Shown here: piece by piece, positions 1 through 7,482 of the stretch
Position numbering within the stretch: position 1 is the first letter of the stretch
Layout of the letters: each line of letters begins with the position of its first letter
Assembly: GCF_019801215.1 (NCBI RefSeq)
Contig: NZ_JAHVJO010000001.1
Span: 1,302,001 to 1,366,000, forward strand
Length of the DNA stretch: 64,000 nucleotides
From: Fictibacillus nanhaiensis
GTDB taxonomy: Bacteria > Bacillota > Bacilli > Bacillales > Fictibacillaceae
Direction of reading: 5' to 3'
The notes under the pieces: model-generated
Told to the model about the DNA's origin: nothing
What the model saw: the letters and a program-made list of their open reading frames with translations, nothing else
The model's database searches: none
Made by a program: the position numbers and the translations under genes

Positions 1-1088
1 TTTAGAATAGCCCTGACAAATCGAGTAAATGGATTGGGTTTAGGAAAATCAGTCGTCAATATCGCCTTATGTACGGAACAGTGCGGTTTTGAACGTTTCA
101 TTCCAGCTAATATTACAGGCCGTACAAATAATTCGCATCCTACAAAACACGCAGAAGGATTCCCTGAAAGTCCAAAAAGCCATTTTCCATTGCAGGTAGC
201 TACTGTCGTTACACTTCCGGGCCTCATTGCAATTTTATTAAATAACACTTGAGCACCTAATTTTTCGTAAACAGCCGGTAGGTAATCGAAATCTCCTACA
301 GACACTCCACCTGTCGTAATCACGATATCTGATTCATTTAAACAATCTTGAACGTTTTCATACAACGCATCTAAGTCGTCTTCACGGTGCTGATACAGTT
401 TAACGTCAGCCCCCATAGCTTTTACTTGTGCTGCCGCCATATAAGCGTTGCTGTTTCTGATTTTTCCAGGCTGTAACGGTTCGTGTATATCTAAAAGTTC
501 CGTGCCGGTTGATAAGATACCTACTACAGGCTTTTTAAAAACAGAAACGGTATGAAATCCAAATGTCGCAAGTACGGCGATCAATCCCGGTGTTATGAGA
601 GTTCCAGCTTCAGCTAATACCGTACCTTCTTTTGTATCCTCTCCCTGAAACGAAATGTTGTCGTTTCTTTTGACAGTCCGTCTAATTTCAATAAAGGATA
701 TATCATTTTCTTTTATTTCTTTCACTAATTCCAGCATGATAACAGCATCTGCACCATCAGGTATTTGAGCTCCAGTCATGATCCTGATTGCTGTTCCACT
801 TGTAACGGAATGCTGAGCCACATGTCCGGCTCCAATCGTCTCTAAAACTTGAAGCTTTATTGGATTGTTTTCAGATGCTTCACATGTATCACTTGAAAAA
901 ATAGCAAACCCATCATAAGGTGAACGATTAAAAGGAGGTACATCATTTGCAGCTGTTACGTCTTCCGCTAGTACCCTGTCGTCACATTCTGTCAGACTTA
1001 TCCTTTCTGAATGCCAATGGTTCGTATGTTTCATTACCCTTTCAACCGCTTCAGAAACGGGGATTGGTGTTCTTTTTGTAACAGACAA
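1..1088 (-). CDS. moeA: Molybdopterin molybdenumtransferase MoeA, 3' end outside window
   Basis: Reading the minus strand from a TTG at 1088 gives an uninterrupted frame to the window edge, about 362 codons, so the C-terminus is missing. MoeA inserts molybdate into adenylylated molybdopterin to finish molybdenum cofactor in the cytoplasm. Visible family signatures are NRSPYDGFA near the N-terminus, the MTGAQIPDGADAV segment, TGGVSVGDFDYL, and GLSGNPSACFVG, which corresponds to the family GLPGNP loop. The TTG start is chosen because a GGAGGG Shine-Dalgarno sequence sits directly upstream and no ATG lies nearby in frame. The gene is divergent from the small gene at 1193. No other Mo-cofactor gene is in the window. 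Identification is secure; only the far end is unseen. Confidence 0.93.
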   Translation of the reverse strand, partial: MSVTKRTPIPVSEAVERVMKHTNHWHSERISLTECDDRVLAEDVTAANDVPPFNRSPYDGFAIFSSDTCEASENNPIKLQVLETIGAGHVAQHSVTSGTAIRIMTGAQIPDGADAVIMLELVKEIKENDISFIEIRRTVKRNDNISFQGEDTKEGTVLAEAGTLITPGLIAVLATFGFHTVSVFKKPVVGILSTGTELLDIHEPLQPGKIRNSNAYMAAAQVKAMGADVKLYQHREDDLDALYENVQDCLNESDIVITTGGVSVGDFDYLPAVYEKLGAQVLFNKIAMRPGSVTTVATCNGKWLFGLSGNPSACFVGCELFVRPVILAGMKRSKPHCSVHKAILTTDFPKPNPFTRFVRAIL

Positions 1089-1192
1089 ATTTGACCCTCC
1101 TTAAATTATCTGAATATAAACACTTTTCAGTTTACTTTTCTCAAAAAGTTTGCTATTATTTTTTTAAAATTAGTGAAAGGATGTAGATTCGT

Positions 1193-1384
1193 ATGAAGGT
1201 TTCTTATGAATATTACCATCGTACCGGCAATAAAGTGACCATCACAGACATCCCAGAGGAATTTAATGAACAAGGCGTTTGGACTCTTCGAATTATGCAT
1301 TCTTTACAAAAGCAAATAGACGAAATTGACCATATGTATCAGCCAAAAAAAACGTATCGATTAAAATTGGAAGAAACGGGGTAA
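1193..1384 (+). CDS. Small hypothetical protein, 63 aa
   Basis: The 63-residue product has no signal peptide, membrane segment or motif that I recognise. It is moderately charged, with several Tyr, Lys and Glu residues, and ends in a short Lys/Glu-rich tail. A GAAAGGATG ribosome binding site precedes the ATG. The stop lies only two bases before the 3' end of the convergent esterase gene, a tight arrangement that fits a real gene. It is divergent from moeA, but nothing shows a functional link. Function unknown. Confidence 0.6.
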   Translation: MKVSYEYYHRTGNKVTITDIPEEFNEQGVWTLRIMHSLQKQIDEIDHMYQPKKTYRLKLEETG

Positions 1385-1386
1385 AC

Positions 1387-2166
1387 CTACACCGTTTCTT
1401 TCTTTGCTTTTATATGCTCTGCAATCCATTCAACCGCGTTTAAATATGCAGGACGGGAAACTTTGTGACCGGACGTTTTGTCATGCATATACACGGATTT
1501 TGGATTATTTTCTATAAGTGTTTTTACATATGGATTTGCAAACTCATATGGAACAACATCATCAACTTCACTATGCCATATAAATAAAGGACGATTGTTC
1601 AATTTATCTAGTTTCTGCGTTAAATCATAATGGCGAATATGTTCGTAAGACTGCTCTAATTCTTCCGTTGTAAACGGCAGGTTGTGTCCTGACTTCCCGA
1701 TTTTTTCAATTTGCCATCTCGCGAACTCTTCATGAGCAGGTGTTCCCATTAGAGCGCATCCTGCTGATATTTCGGGGTTGTTCACTATTGATCCATATGT
1801 CATGATGGCACCCATGGAAATCCCGCCTACAGCAATTTCCCCATTCTCAGAAACATATTCGTTCTCTTTTGCCCAGTTTATAAGGGTTGTAACATCACCG
1901 ATTCCTTGATGAACAATATTCCAAAAATCATAATCCCTGCTTTTAGGCGAATGGGACGACATTCGTTCACCATGATGCAAAGCATCGGGTAAAATAACCC
2001 TTAGTCCTTTTTCTGCAAGAGAATAAGCAAAATGTAAATTATGCTCTTTCGCGCTCGTATAGCCATGCAAAAAAATAACTAGCGGTAACGGCGTTCCTTC
2101 CGTTTCTTCCTTTTCTGCCATTAAGAAAGGAATCTCCCCTATCGTTCCTTTAAGAATCGAAACCAT
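1387..2166 (-). CDS. yitV: Alpha/beta hydrolase, YitV-like esterase
   Basis: A 259-residue cytoplasmic serine hydrolase of the alpha/beta fold. The oxyanion region FLHGYTSAKEHN, the nucleophile elbow GGISMGAIM (GxSxG), the acidic stretch WHSEVDDVVP and a late His in TSGHKVSRP form the expected catalytic triad. It resembles B. subtilis YitV, including the DALHHGER segment. The start is placed at the ATG at 2166 because AAAGAGGAG lies eight bases upstream; the upstream in-frame codons lack a ribosome binding site. It is divergent from the yitU-type phosphatase, the same neighbour as in B. subtilis, which supports orthology. The natural substrate is not known to me. Confidence 0.8.
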   Translation of the reverse strand: MVSILKGTIGEIPFLMAEKEETEGTPLPLVIFLHGYTSAKEHNLHFAYSLAEKGLRVILPDALHHGERMSSHSPKSRDYDFWNIVHQGIGDVTTLINWAKENEYVSENGEIAVGGISMGAIMTYGSIVNNPEISAGCALMGTPAHEEFARWQIEKIGKSGHNLPFTTEELEQSYEHIRHYDLTQKLDKLNNRPLFIWHSEVDDVVPYEFANPYVKTLIENNPKSVYMHDKTSGHKVSRPAYLNAVEWIAEHIKAKKETV

Positions 2167-2308
2167 ATGTTTATCTCCTCTTTCTCTTTTTTTCCATCTT
2201 ATCATGAGACGCACCCCTTTTTCATAAATGAAGACCTATATGAATAGACTTTTTCAAGGGAAGATATTACACTTTATGTAAAGCAAAAATAAAAAGGCAG
2301 GTACTTTT

Positions 2309-3121
2309 GTGACACAACCATACTTAATTGCGCTTGATTTAGATGGCACATTATTAACGGATGAAAAGAAAATTCCACGAAAAACAAAAGAAATGTTGTT
2401 TACGTTGATCGAAAAGGGGCATCATGTATGTATTTCAACAGGAAGACCTTATCGTTCATCCAACATGTATTATGAAGAGTTAGGGTTAAAAACTCCCATC
2501 GTCAATTTTAACGGTGCGTTTGTTCATCATCCTCACGATGCCGGATTCGGCATCCACCATTCTCCACTGGAGCTTGATGTGGCAAAAAGGATTATTCAAG
2601 CATGCGAAACGTTCAAAGTAAAAAATATCATGGTTGAAGTTCTTGATGACGTTTATTTAAAAAAACATGATGAGGTTATTGTCAATACATTCATCATGAA
2701 TGAAAATCCATTACAAATCGGAGATCTTCAAAAAACATTAACAGAAGATCCTACAGCCATTCTTGTTCATCCTGAAGATCATCACATCGCTGAGCTGCGT
2801 TCTATGCTTGAACAGGAACATGCAGAAGTTGTTGATCAAAGAGTTTGGGCTGCACCATGGAACATAATAGAGGTCATCCGCTCTGGGATTAATAAAGCAA
2901 CAGGACTTGAGAAAGTCGCGGCTTATTATAATGTTCCGAAAGAACGTATCGTTGCCTTTGGTGATGAGGACAACGATTTTGAAATGATTGAATATGCAGG
3001 GCATGGTGTGGCTATGGAAAATGCGATAGATGAATTAAAGAATCGCGCGGATTATGTAACACTCTCTAATGAAGAAGAAGGGATTGCTCACTATTTGCAA
3101 AATGTGTTAGCCATCCTTTAA
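2309..3121 (+). CDS. yitU: Cof-type HAD phosphatase, YitU-like
   Basis: A 270-residue HAD superfamily IIB (Cof) hydrolase. Motif I is ALDLDGTLLT at residues 9-18, motif II is STGRPYR, and motif IV is AFGDEDNDFEM with the two metal-binding aspartates. The cap domain lies between motifs II and III. In B. subtilis, YitU is among the HAD enzymes that dephosphorylate the pyrimidine intermediate of riboflavin synthesis; that role is inferred here from similarity and position. Translation starts at a GTG preceded by a weak AAAAGGCAGGT. A clear terminator follows at 3136-3166. Confidence 0.82.
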   Translation: MTQPYLIALDLDGTLLTDEKKIPRKTKEMLFTLIEKGHHVCISTGRPYRSSNMYYEELGLKTPIVNFNGAFVHHPHDAGFGIHHSPLELDVAKRIIQACETFKVKNIMVEVLDDVYLKKHDEVIVNTFIMNENPLQIGDLQKTLTEDPTAILVHPEDHHIAELRSMLEQEHAEVVDQRVWAAPWNIIEVIRSGINKATGLEKVAAYYNVPKERIVAFGDEDNDFEMIEYAGHGVAMENAIDELKNRADYVTLSNEEEGIAHYLQNVLAIL

Positions 3122-3135
3122 ATGAACGAACCGTT

Positions 3136-3166
3136 AAAAATCCCTGGCTGATGCTGGGGATTTTTC
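3136..3166 (+). terminator. Rho-independent terminator after yitU
   Basis: An inverted repeat AAAAATCCC / GGGGATTTTT, with a GC-containing loop and a T run, begins 15 bases after the yitU stop. Confidence 0.8.
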
Positions 3167-3259
3167 ATTTCATTATTTCAACAGTTCCAACTTCTGCTTA
3201 ACATAAAGTCACAACCACAGTGAACACTAAGCATACGGGAGAAAAGGAGGAATGTTGAG

Positions 3260-3403
3260 ATGAGTAAAAAAAGCCGTTCAAAGCGTGCAATTAAGCAAGG
3301 TGCTGACATGGTGAACCAAGAAACAACGATGGCATTCAGCAAAAACGAACAAGAAGATCGTAAACGTGATAAAGAAGAAAGAAACTCTTTAGGAGGCATA
3401 TAA
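3260..3403 (+). CDS. Small basic hydrophilic protein, 47 aa
   Basis: An ATG at 3260, preceded by AAAAGGAGG, opens a 47-residue frame ending at TAA 3401-3403. The product begins MSKKSRSKRAIKQGADMV and is rich in Lys, Arg, Glu and Asn, with no hydrophobic segment. The stop codon region contains the AGGAGG used by the next gene, so the two are likely cotranscribed and translationally linked. In bacilli a small DUF3941-type protein often lies beside a DUF3813 gene downstream of yitU; this could be a divergent equivalent, but the sequence match is too weak to assert. Confidence 0.65.
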   Translation: MSKKSRSKRAIKQGADMVNQETTMAFSKNEQEDRKRDKEERNSLGGI

Positions 3404-3406
3404 TCC

Positions 3407-3721
3407 ATGGCAAATAAATTATTTCAAATTGCCAGAAGTGCTGTTCAGCAAGCGGTTGGACGATTTGGGGATACAGCACAAAATATGAGCAACCATACAT
3501 CTTCCGAACAAACACAGCTTTCAGGTCATGACATGGAAGTTGCACAAAATGCATTGTCTTCCGCCATGGCTAATTCTTCTGATGCTGAACGTGCCCAACT
3601 AGCTGAACTTCAGCAAGAACTTGATGCCCATTCTCATTCAGCTGCATCGAAGCAAGCTGAACAGCCTGACTCAAGTTTATCTGCACTTCAGGATCCTTTA
3701 GAAGATAATCAACAAAAATAA
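3407..3721 (+). CDS. DUF3813-like small protein, 104 aa
   Basis: The N-terminal MANKLFQIARSAVQQAV and the later AQNALSSAMANSSDAERAQLAELQQELD resemble the short DUF3813 family of Bacillus, whose function is unknown. The body is helical, Gln/Ala/Ser-rich and hydrophilic, with a low-complexity Ser/His/Gln tail. The protein is longer than I remember for most family members, mainly through this tail and an inserted Ser/Thr/Gln stretch near residues 22-45. AGGAGG at 3391 overlaps the end of the preceding small gene. A strong terminator follows. Family assignment is from memory of motif and neighbourhood. Confidence 0.7.
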   Translation: MANKLFQIARSAVQQAVGRFGDTAQNMSNHTSSEQTQLSGHDMEVAQNALSSAMANSSDAERAQLAELQQELDAHSHSAASKQAEQPDSSLSALQDPLEDNQQK

Positions 3722-3724
3722 GCG

Positions 3725-3763
3725 AAAAACAGCTTTCTCGTTATAGAGAAAGCTGTTTTTTTG
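3725..3763. terminator. Bidirectional terminator between convergent genes
   Basis: A perfect 12-bp stem AACAGCTTTCTC / GAGAAAGCTGTT is flanked by A and T runs. It serves the gene ending at 3721 and probably also the convergent SGNH gene ending at 3741. Confidence 0.85.
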
Positions 3764-4328
3764 GAAAGCTTATGGCTGTTAACATATGAACTTTTCTAAG
3801 AACCAATTCACTTAATTCTTCGTATCCAAATTGATTGAAATGCAATCCATCTTCTGTGACAAAATGTTCGATGTCCATTTCAATTAATGTTTCAAAAAGA
3901 GGTACATATGCGGTTCCTTCATGTTTCGCCACCTTTTTGACGGTTTGGGCATATGTTTTCATTCTTTCGTTCGCTCGAGCTTTTTGTTTTTTTTCATAGA
4001 CAGGTGCCGGGCTGATTAAAATCACTCTATTTGCGCCTATTTTATTTACCATATACGTAAGGTTTTTTTCGTACTCTTTTAATGGAATGAGTCTCTGGTC
4101 GCTTGAATCGTTGGCTCCAAATAGGATGGTTACAAAATTAGGTTCATGCCTAAGAACATCGTCTTGAAGCCTGACAAGTGCAGACCTTGTTGTCTCAGCA
4201 GGTATGCCAGCGTTCATCACTACCCACTCGGTTAGTTCTTGTCTCAGACGAGAAGTTAATCTTAAACTGCCGTCTTTACTCTTCTCTTTTGATGTAATGC
4301 TGTCTCCAAAACAAACAAGCGTTTTCAT
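3741..4328 (-). CDS. SGNH/GDSL-type esterase or lipase
   Basis: A 195-residue single-domain SGNH hydrolase. Block I is CFGDSIT with the catalytic Ser (residues 6-12), block III is LFGANDS with the oxyanion Asn, and block V is EDGLHFNQFGYEEL, holding the catalytic Asp and His as DxxH. There is no signal peptide, so it is probably cytoplasmic. The size is typical for small lysophospholipase or acyl-esterase members. It is convergent with the DUF3813-like gene and shares its terminator. The substrate cannot be deduced. Confidence 0.85.
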   Translation of the reverse strand: MKTLVCFGDSITSKEKSKDGSLRLTSRLRQELTEWVVMNAGIPAETTRSALVRLQDDVLRHEPNFVTILFGANDSSDQRLIPLKEYEKNLTYMVNKIGANRVILISPAPVYEKKQKARANERMKTYAQTVKKVAKHEGTAYVPLFETLIEMDIEHFVTEDGLHFNQFGYEELSELVLRKVHMLTAISFPKKQLSL

Positions 4329-4412
4329 TCCCTCTCATCTCCTCTTCCATTATCGATTTTTAAAGTATTCGAAAGAAATTTTCATTTCTCAAACGTCATA
4401 ACTATAATTAAT

Positions 4413-4422
4413 TTGCTATAAT
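4413..4422 (+). promoter_or_regulatory. Possible extended -10 promoter of the GNAT gene
   Basis: TTTGCTATAAT contains a perfect TATAAT (4417-4422) with a TGn extension. The -35 region is poor. It lies 54 bases before the chosen ATG and would drive the GNAT and Nfu-domain genes. Confidence 0.4.
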
Positions 4423-4476
4423 GTGTTATGTATATTTAATCAAGTCATATGTTTTTTAGTAATATGGGGGCATTAT

Positions 4477-4929
4477 ATGAAAATATATCGTGTTACGAAT
4501 GAGGCAGAATCCCATGTAATTGAAGAAATCGCTCAGCTCTTTTTACAGCAGCGCACGATGGACGGAGAACCAGAAGAACAGTCTCGAACGATTGCTGGCA
4601 TAAAACTCGTTTTAGAAAATCCAGATAAAAGCGGCATCATCGTGGCTGAAGAAGAAGATTCAGTTATTGGACTTGCCTTTTTTAATTTAGGAATTAGTAT
4701 TCGCATCGGTGGACCCTATCTATGGCTTAACGAGCTTTATGTTCAAGAAAAACACCGAAACAAAGGGATTGCACGGAAAATGCTGCTTCATTTAATCTAT
4801 TGGGCTGAACGTGATGGGATTAAATCCATCGAGTTAGAAACAGGTATAAACAATTCTGTTACGAAGCATTTGTACAACTCGCTTGATTTTCATGATATCA
4901 TCTCTAACAGGTACGCTTTTCATTTTTAA
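4477..4929 (+). CDS. GNAT family N-acetyltransferase
   Basis: A 150-residue GCN5-related acetyltransferase. The acetyl-CoA pyrophosphate loop is visible as EKHRNKGIARKMLLHL (family signature R/QxxGxG/A), preceded by the strand WLNELYVQ and followed by a C-terminal strand-turn FHDIISNRYAFHF. The start is set at the ATG at 4477, seven bases after a GGGGG run; a longer frame opens at 4423 without a ribosome binding site. The next gene starts 19 bases after the stop with its own strong site, so the two probably form an operon. The substrate is unknown. Confidence 0.82.
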   Translation: MKIYRVTNEAESHVIEEIAQLFLQQRTMDGEPEEQSRTIAGIKLVLENPDKSGIIVAEEEDSVIGLAFFNLGISIRIGGPYLWLNELYVQEKHRNKGIARKMLLHLIYWAERDGIKSIELETGINNSVTKHLYNSLDFHDIISNRYAFHF

Positions 4930-4948
4930 TAAAAAGGAGTGTTTAAAA

Positions 4949-5209
4949 ATGGCTATTGAATTTTCTATTCAACCAACACCTAATCCAAACGCGATTAAGT
5001 TTGACGCATCAGAAAAATTTCTGGAAGGACGACTTTCTGCCCGTGTTGGTGACGACACAGATTCACCGCTTGCAAAAGCATTGTTATCTATCGATGGTGT
5101 TGAATCCATATTTGGTTTTGAAAACTTTATTACTGTTAACAAAACAAATGACAGTGATTGGAATCAGCTTATGCCTGAAATTGAAAAAGCATTGGATGAA
5201 AATGCTTAA
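4949..5209 (+). CDS. Nfu N-terminal domain (NifU-like) protein, 86 aa
   Basis: A small protein made only of the scaffold Nfu/NifU N-terminal domain: FSIQPTPNPNAIKFDASE at the start, then SPLAKALLSIDGVESIFGFENFITVNK, both highly typical of this fold. The Fe-S binding C-terminal Nfu domain with its CxxC is absent, so it cannot itself carry a cluster the way full Nfu does; an accessory role in Fe-S metabolism is an inference. AAGGAGT precedes the ATG at 4949. A strong terminator follows. Confidence 0.85.
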   Translation: MAIEFSIQPTPNPNAIKFDASEKFLEGRLSARVGDDTDSPLAKALLSIDGVESIFGFENFITVNKTNDSDWNQLMPEIEKALDENA

Positions 5210-5224
5210 TACGAATGAACGGAA

Positions 5225-5271
5225 AAAACTAACTCAGTTCGAGGACTTAACCTCATGAGTTAGTTTTTTAT
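5225..5271 (+). terminator. Terminator after the Nfu-domain gene
   Basis: Stem AACTAACTCA / TGAGTTAGTT with a 20-base loop and a T run, beginning about 16 bases after the stop. Confidence 0.8.
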
Positions 5272-5293
5272 TTTGGGCTTTTTTAAACTCTAT

Positions 5294-5426
5294 TTTCTGA
5301 AGGATTGTTGCTTTTGGCTTTTCTATTCTCACCATTTGCAAGTTGATTGGAGCGGAAGGTGCGAGACTCCAAATGGTGCTTAACGCCAAGTGGGCTTCAC
5401 CCTCTGGAAAGCAAGCATCCTGGTAC
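5294..5426 (+). repeat. Dispersed palindromic repeat, copy A
   Basis: Contains GATTGGAGCGG, AAGGTGCGAGACTCC, AATGGTGCTT and GGAAAGCAAGCATCCTGG, blocks shared in the same order with copies near 10.5 kb, 45.3 kb and 63.1 kb. The 5' flank (TTGCTTTTGGCTTTT) also matches copy D. It lies in a convergent intergenic space between the Nfu terminator and the lipoprotein gene. No coding potential was recognised. Confidence 0.75.
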
Positions 5427-5445
5427 AAATTACGTATGCATTCTT

Positions 5446-6258
5446 TTATCTAAATGTTTGCAACGGAACAGCTAAAAGATCCGTTTTCTCACCGTCTTTT
5501 GGACTGAAGTAGAAAAGTTCTAACATAAGCGTGCCGTTAATCGGTAAATCTTCGGAAGCAATAGTGATATCAAATGAAAATGGGGCCCATGCTGGTGCTC
5601 CCTCTGCCGTTTGTTCATGACTCTCAACAAAAATTTCATGACCATCTGTAACAGAATAGGCAAAAGATGCCTCAAAAACCCTAGCCTCTCCTGATACCTT
5701 ATATTTTCCGTCCGAACCTGTGAAATGGATATTCCGAAACGAATGATTCTTTAGATCTGAAGTTCCTGATTGCAAGGTTAACCGATCATTTACTTTCAGC
5801 TTTTCTGTTTTTAAAGACCCTGGTGATATTTCATTTGGGGTTAACTCAGCATCCACTTTGTATATTCCCGCTTTTCTTTCTGAAGGAGATAGCTTCCACT
5901 TCGCCTTCCAAATATGGCTGGCACCCGGTCGTATTTCCACCTTTACCGCTTCTTGATTATAATTTTTCTCTTTAGAGTGTCTAAAATGTTCTTTACCTGC
6001 GGAATCTTTAACAGAGATATCAAACATTTTCGAACTATTAAAAGATAATGTAACAGAATGATTGCTTTTGTTTTCTAAAGCCAATAAAAAATCAATTCCA
6101 TCGTTATTTTGCTGCATGGATAGAATGGGACTAAGTTGTGAGCTAACTTGCTGATCCTCGTCCTCTTTCTTTTCATCTTGTTTACTGCAGGCCGATAGGT
6201 TAAAAACTAGAAATAGAAGAGGTAGAAAAGCAAAAAATCGTTTCATGATCTGTTTCAT
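5446..6258 (-). CDS. Lipoprotein with BsuPI and Gmad2 domains
   Basis: A 270-residue secreted lipoprotein. The signal peptide ends in the lipobox LSAC with Cys24, followed by a Lys/Asp/Glu-rich linker. Residues about 45-155 look like a BsuPI domain (intracellular proteinase inhibitor family; LALENKSNHSVTLSF, GASHIWKAKW). Residues about 165-268 match the Gmad2 immunoglobulin-like domain (YKVSGEARVFEASFAY, GAPAWAPFSFDI). In B. subtilis the ipi inhibitor gene lies beside yitT and yitU, so position agrees. The lipobox and extra Gmad2 domain predict an extracytoplasmic protein rather than a soluble intracellular inhibitor. A GGTGG site precedes the ATG. Confidence 0.82.
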   Translation of the reverse strand: MKQIMKRFFAFLPLLFLVFNLSACSKQDEKKEDEDQQVSSQLSPILSMQQNNDGIDFLLALENKSNHSVTLSFNSSKMFDISVKDSAGKEHFRHSKEKNYNQEAVKVEIRPGASHIWKAKWKLSPSERKAGIYKVDAELTPNEISPGSLKTEKLKVNDRLTLQSGTSDLKNHSFRNIHFTGSDGKYKVSGEARVFEASFAYSVTDGHEIFVESHEQTAEGAPAWAPFSFDITIASEDLPINGTLMLELFYFSPKDGEKTDLLAVPLQTFR

Positions 6259-6347
6259 TTATCTATTCACCACCTTATCTTTCATCTTTACCTTTATATG
6301 GTGATTTTAACGAAAAGATTCTAATCGAAAAAAAATTTCTGATAACC

Positions 6348-6391
6348 TAGTAAACATGCCCTTACCTTCTACTAAAAGAATGAATATATTG
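6348..6391 (+). promoter_or_regulatory. Shared upstream element of repeat gene 1
   Basis: TAGTAAACATGCC (6348-6360) and GAATATATTG (6382-6391), separated by 21 bases, recur with the same 21-base spacing upstream of repeat gene 3. TATATT within the second block could be a -10 element, but no matching -35 is visible, so a non-housekeeping sigma factor or an activator site is possible. Confidence 0.5.
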
Positions 6392-6417
6392 AACAGTGAC
6401 ATAGGAGGTGTGTTTTA

Positions 6418-6687
6418 ATGAGTAAGTTTGAAAAGAAGAGACATGAAGATGATCATAAAGACAATCCTGTTCAGGTTTCTCTTGGATATGTTAATAACGG
6501 TGCGATCGCGATCAATAAAGCGAACGCTTCAGATAATCCTGATTCTAGTGCAGTTGCACAACAAAAGAGTAACGCTTCGGATAACCCGACTGGTAGTGCT
6601 GTTTCTCAGGATAAGAGTAATGCTTCGGACAATCCGAATAAGAGTGCTGTTGCACTTGGTAAGAAAAATGAGGCTGAGAACGAATAG
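6418..6687 (+). CDS. Repeat protein 1 of the NASDNP/SAVAQ array, 89 aa
   Basis: I do not recognise this family. The protein has a charged N-terminus (1-16), a conserved head (PVQVSLGYVNNGAIAI, 17-32), then three 16-residue repeats at 34-49, 50-65 and 66-81 of consensus KSNASDNPxxSAVAQx, and ends GKKNEAENE. There is no signal peptide or membrane segment. The repeats differ at synonymous positions, so selection appears to act on protein. A strong AGGAGGTG lies upstream. It is first of four paralogues on the same strand, and gene 2 begins 32 bases downstream, so the pair is probably cotranscribed. An extended beta structure is plausible from the alternating small and hydrophobic residues, but the function is unknown. 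Confidence 0.85.
   Translation: MSKFEKKRHEDDHKDNPVQVSLGYVNNGAIAINKANASDNPDSSAVAQQKSNASDNPTGSAVSQDKSNASDNPNKSAVALGKKNEAENE
6517..6660 (+). repeat. Three 48-bp in-frame repeats, gene 1
   Basis: Three consecutive 48-base units encode KANASDNPDSSAVAQQ, KSNASDNPTGSAVSQD and KSNASDNPNKSAVALG. Confidence 0.85.
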
Positions 6688-6719
6688 AGCACTCCGAAAT
6701 TAATAGAAAGGAGAAAATT

Positions 6720-7334
6720 ATGGACGAGAAATCAAAGAAAGATTTAGAAAAGGAATTAGAAAAAGAATTAAGAAAAAAATTGAAGAAGAAGCTAAGAAAA
6801 AAGCTTAAGAAGCAGATGGAAAGAGAAATTAGCGAATATCCAGTAAAAGTAAAACTTAATCTTTATCTAAATGTTCAACAAGAACAAAACCCTGAACAAA
6901 TCGCTGTTGGTGACGTTGACAATGCGGCAATTGCTATTAAAGACAGTAATGCTATAGATAGAGCAACTAACAGTGCTGTAGCTCAAGAGAAGAGCAATGC
7001 TTCAGATAATCCTAATTCGAGTGCTGTAGCTCAAGAAAAAAGCAATGCCTCCGATAACCCGACTAAAAGTGCCGTTGCATTAGATAAGAGCAACGCAAAG
7101 AACAAGGTTAAAAAGAGTAAGCGATCGAAAAACAGCAACGATTCAGAAAAAATTTCAATTCCAGAAACCATTGAACCGGTAACTGAATCTGTACAGCTTC
7201 CTATAGAAATTGAGGTAGAGTCAGCTCTAGAAAATGAAATGAGAGTTCCAACAAAAAAAATAGACGTTTCACCCACTTCCTTAAAAGAACTATCAAAAAA
7301 TAAAGAAAACCAAAGACCTGCTCGAATTTGGTAG
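6720..7334 (+). CDS. Repeat protein 2 with Lys/Glu helix and long tail, 204 aa
   Basis: The largest array member. Residues 1-37 are almost only Lys, Glu, Leu, Arg and Asp in a heptad-like pattern, predicting a highly charged helix or coiled coil. After a short beta-like stretch (VKVKLNLYLNVQ, 42-53) comes the family head, QIAVGDVDNAAIAI, then three 16-residue repeats at 75-90, 91-106 and 107-122; the first is degenerate (IDRATNSAVAQE). Residues about 123-145 are Lys/Ser/Asn-rich, 146-175 acidic and Pro/Val/Glu-rich, and the C-terminus ends RPARIW. GAAAGGAG precedes the ATG. It lacks a signal peptide. The extra domains suggest an anchoring or assembly partner for the short paralogues; this is inference. 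Confidence 0.82.
   Translation: MDEKSKKDLEKELEKELRKKLKKKLRKKLKKQMEREISEYPVKVKLNLYLNVQQEQNPEQIAVGDVDNAAIAIKDSNAIDRATNSAVAQEKSNASDNPNSSAVAQEKSNASDNPTKSAVALDKSNAKNKVKKSKRSKNSNDSEKISIPETIEPVTESVQLPIEIEVESALENEMRVPTKKIDVSPTSLKELSKNKENQRPARIW
6942..7085 (+). repeat. Three 48-bp in-frame repeats, gene 2
   Basis: Three units encode the 16-residue motif; the first is diverged (DSNAIDRATNSAVAQE), and the other two match the consensus. Confidence 0.82.
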
Positions 7335-7350
7335 ACCCCCACGTCAACAA

Positions 7351-7388
7351 CCTGGATCTAACTACACTGTTAGATTCAGGTTTTTTTA
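7351..7388 (+). terminator. Terminator after repeat gene 2
   Basis: Stem CCTGGATCTAAC / GTTAGATTCAGG followed by seven T. It separates genes 1-2 from genes 3-4. Confidence 0.85.
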
Positions 7389-7482
7389 CTCTCTTTATTC
7401 GGCGAAAACATGTATCCTACCTTCTGTTTCTAAGAATATCCCTCTATTAAATAGATAAAAAAGAAAAATTGGACAAATCACT

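Noticed and set aside
34-252. A 72-codon plus-strand open frame at the window start
   Set aside because: It lies antisense inside moeA, whose minus-strand frame shows strong family motifs; no ribosome site or recognisable product.
4423-4476. An 18-residue N-terminal extension of the GNAT protein
   Set aside because: No ribosome site before 4423, and GGGGG lies at the proper distance before the ATG at 4477.
6382-6391. GAATATATTG as a sigma-H or sigma-G promoter element
   Set aside because: The matching upstream boxes (AGGAWWW, or CATACTA at the right distance) are absent in front of both repeat genes.
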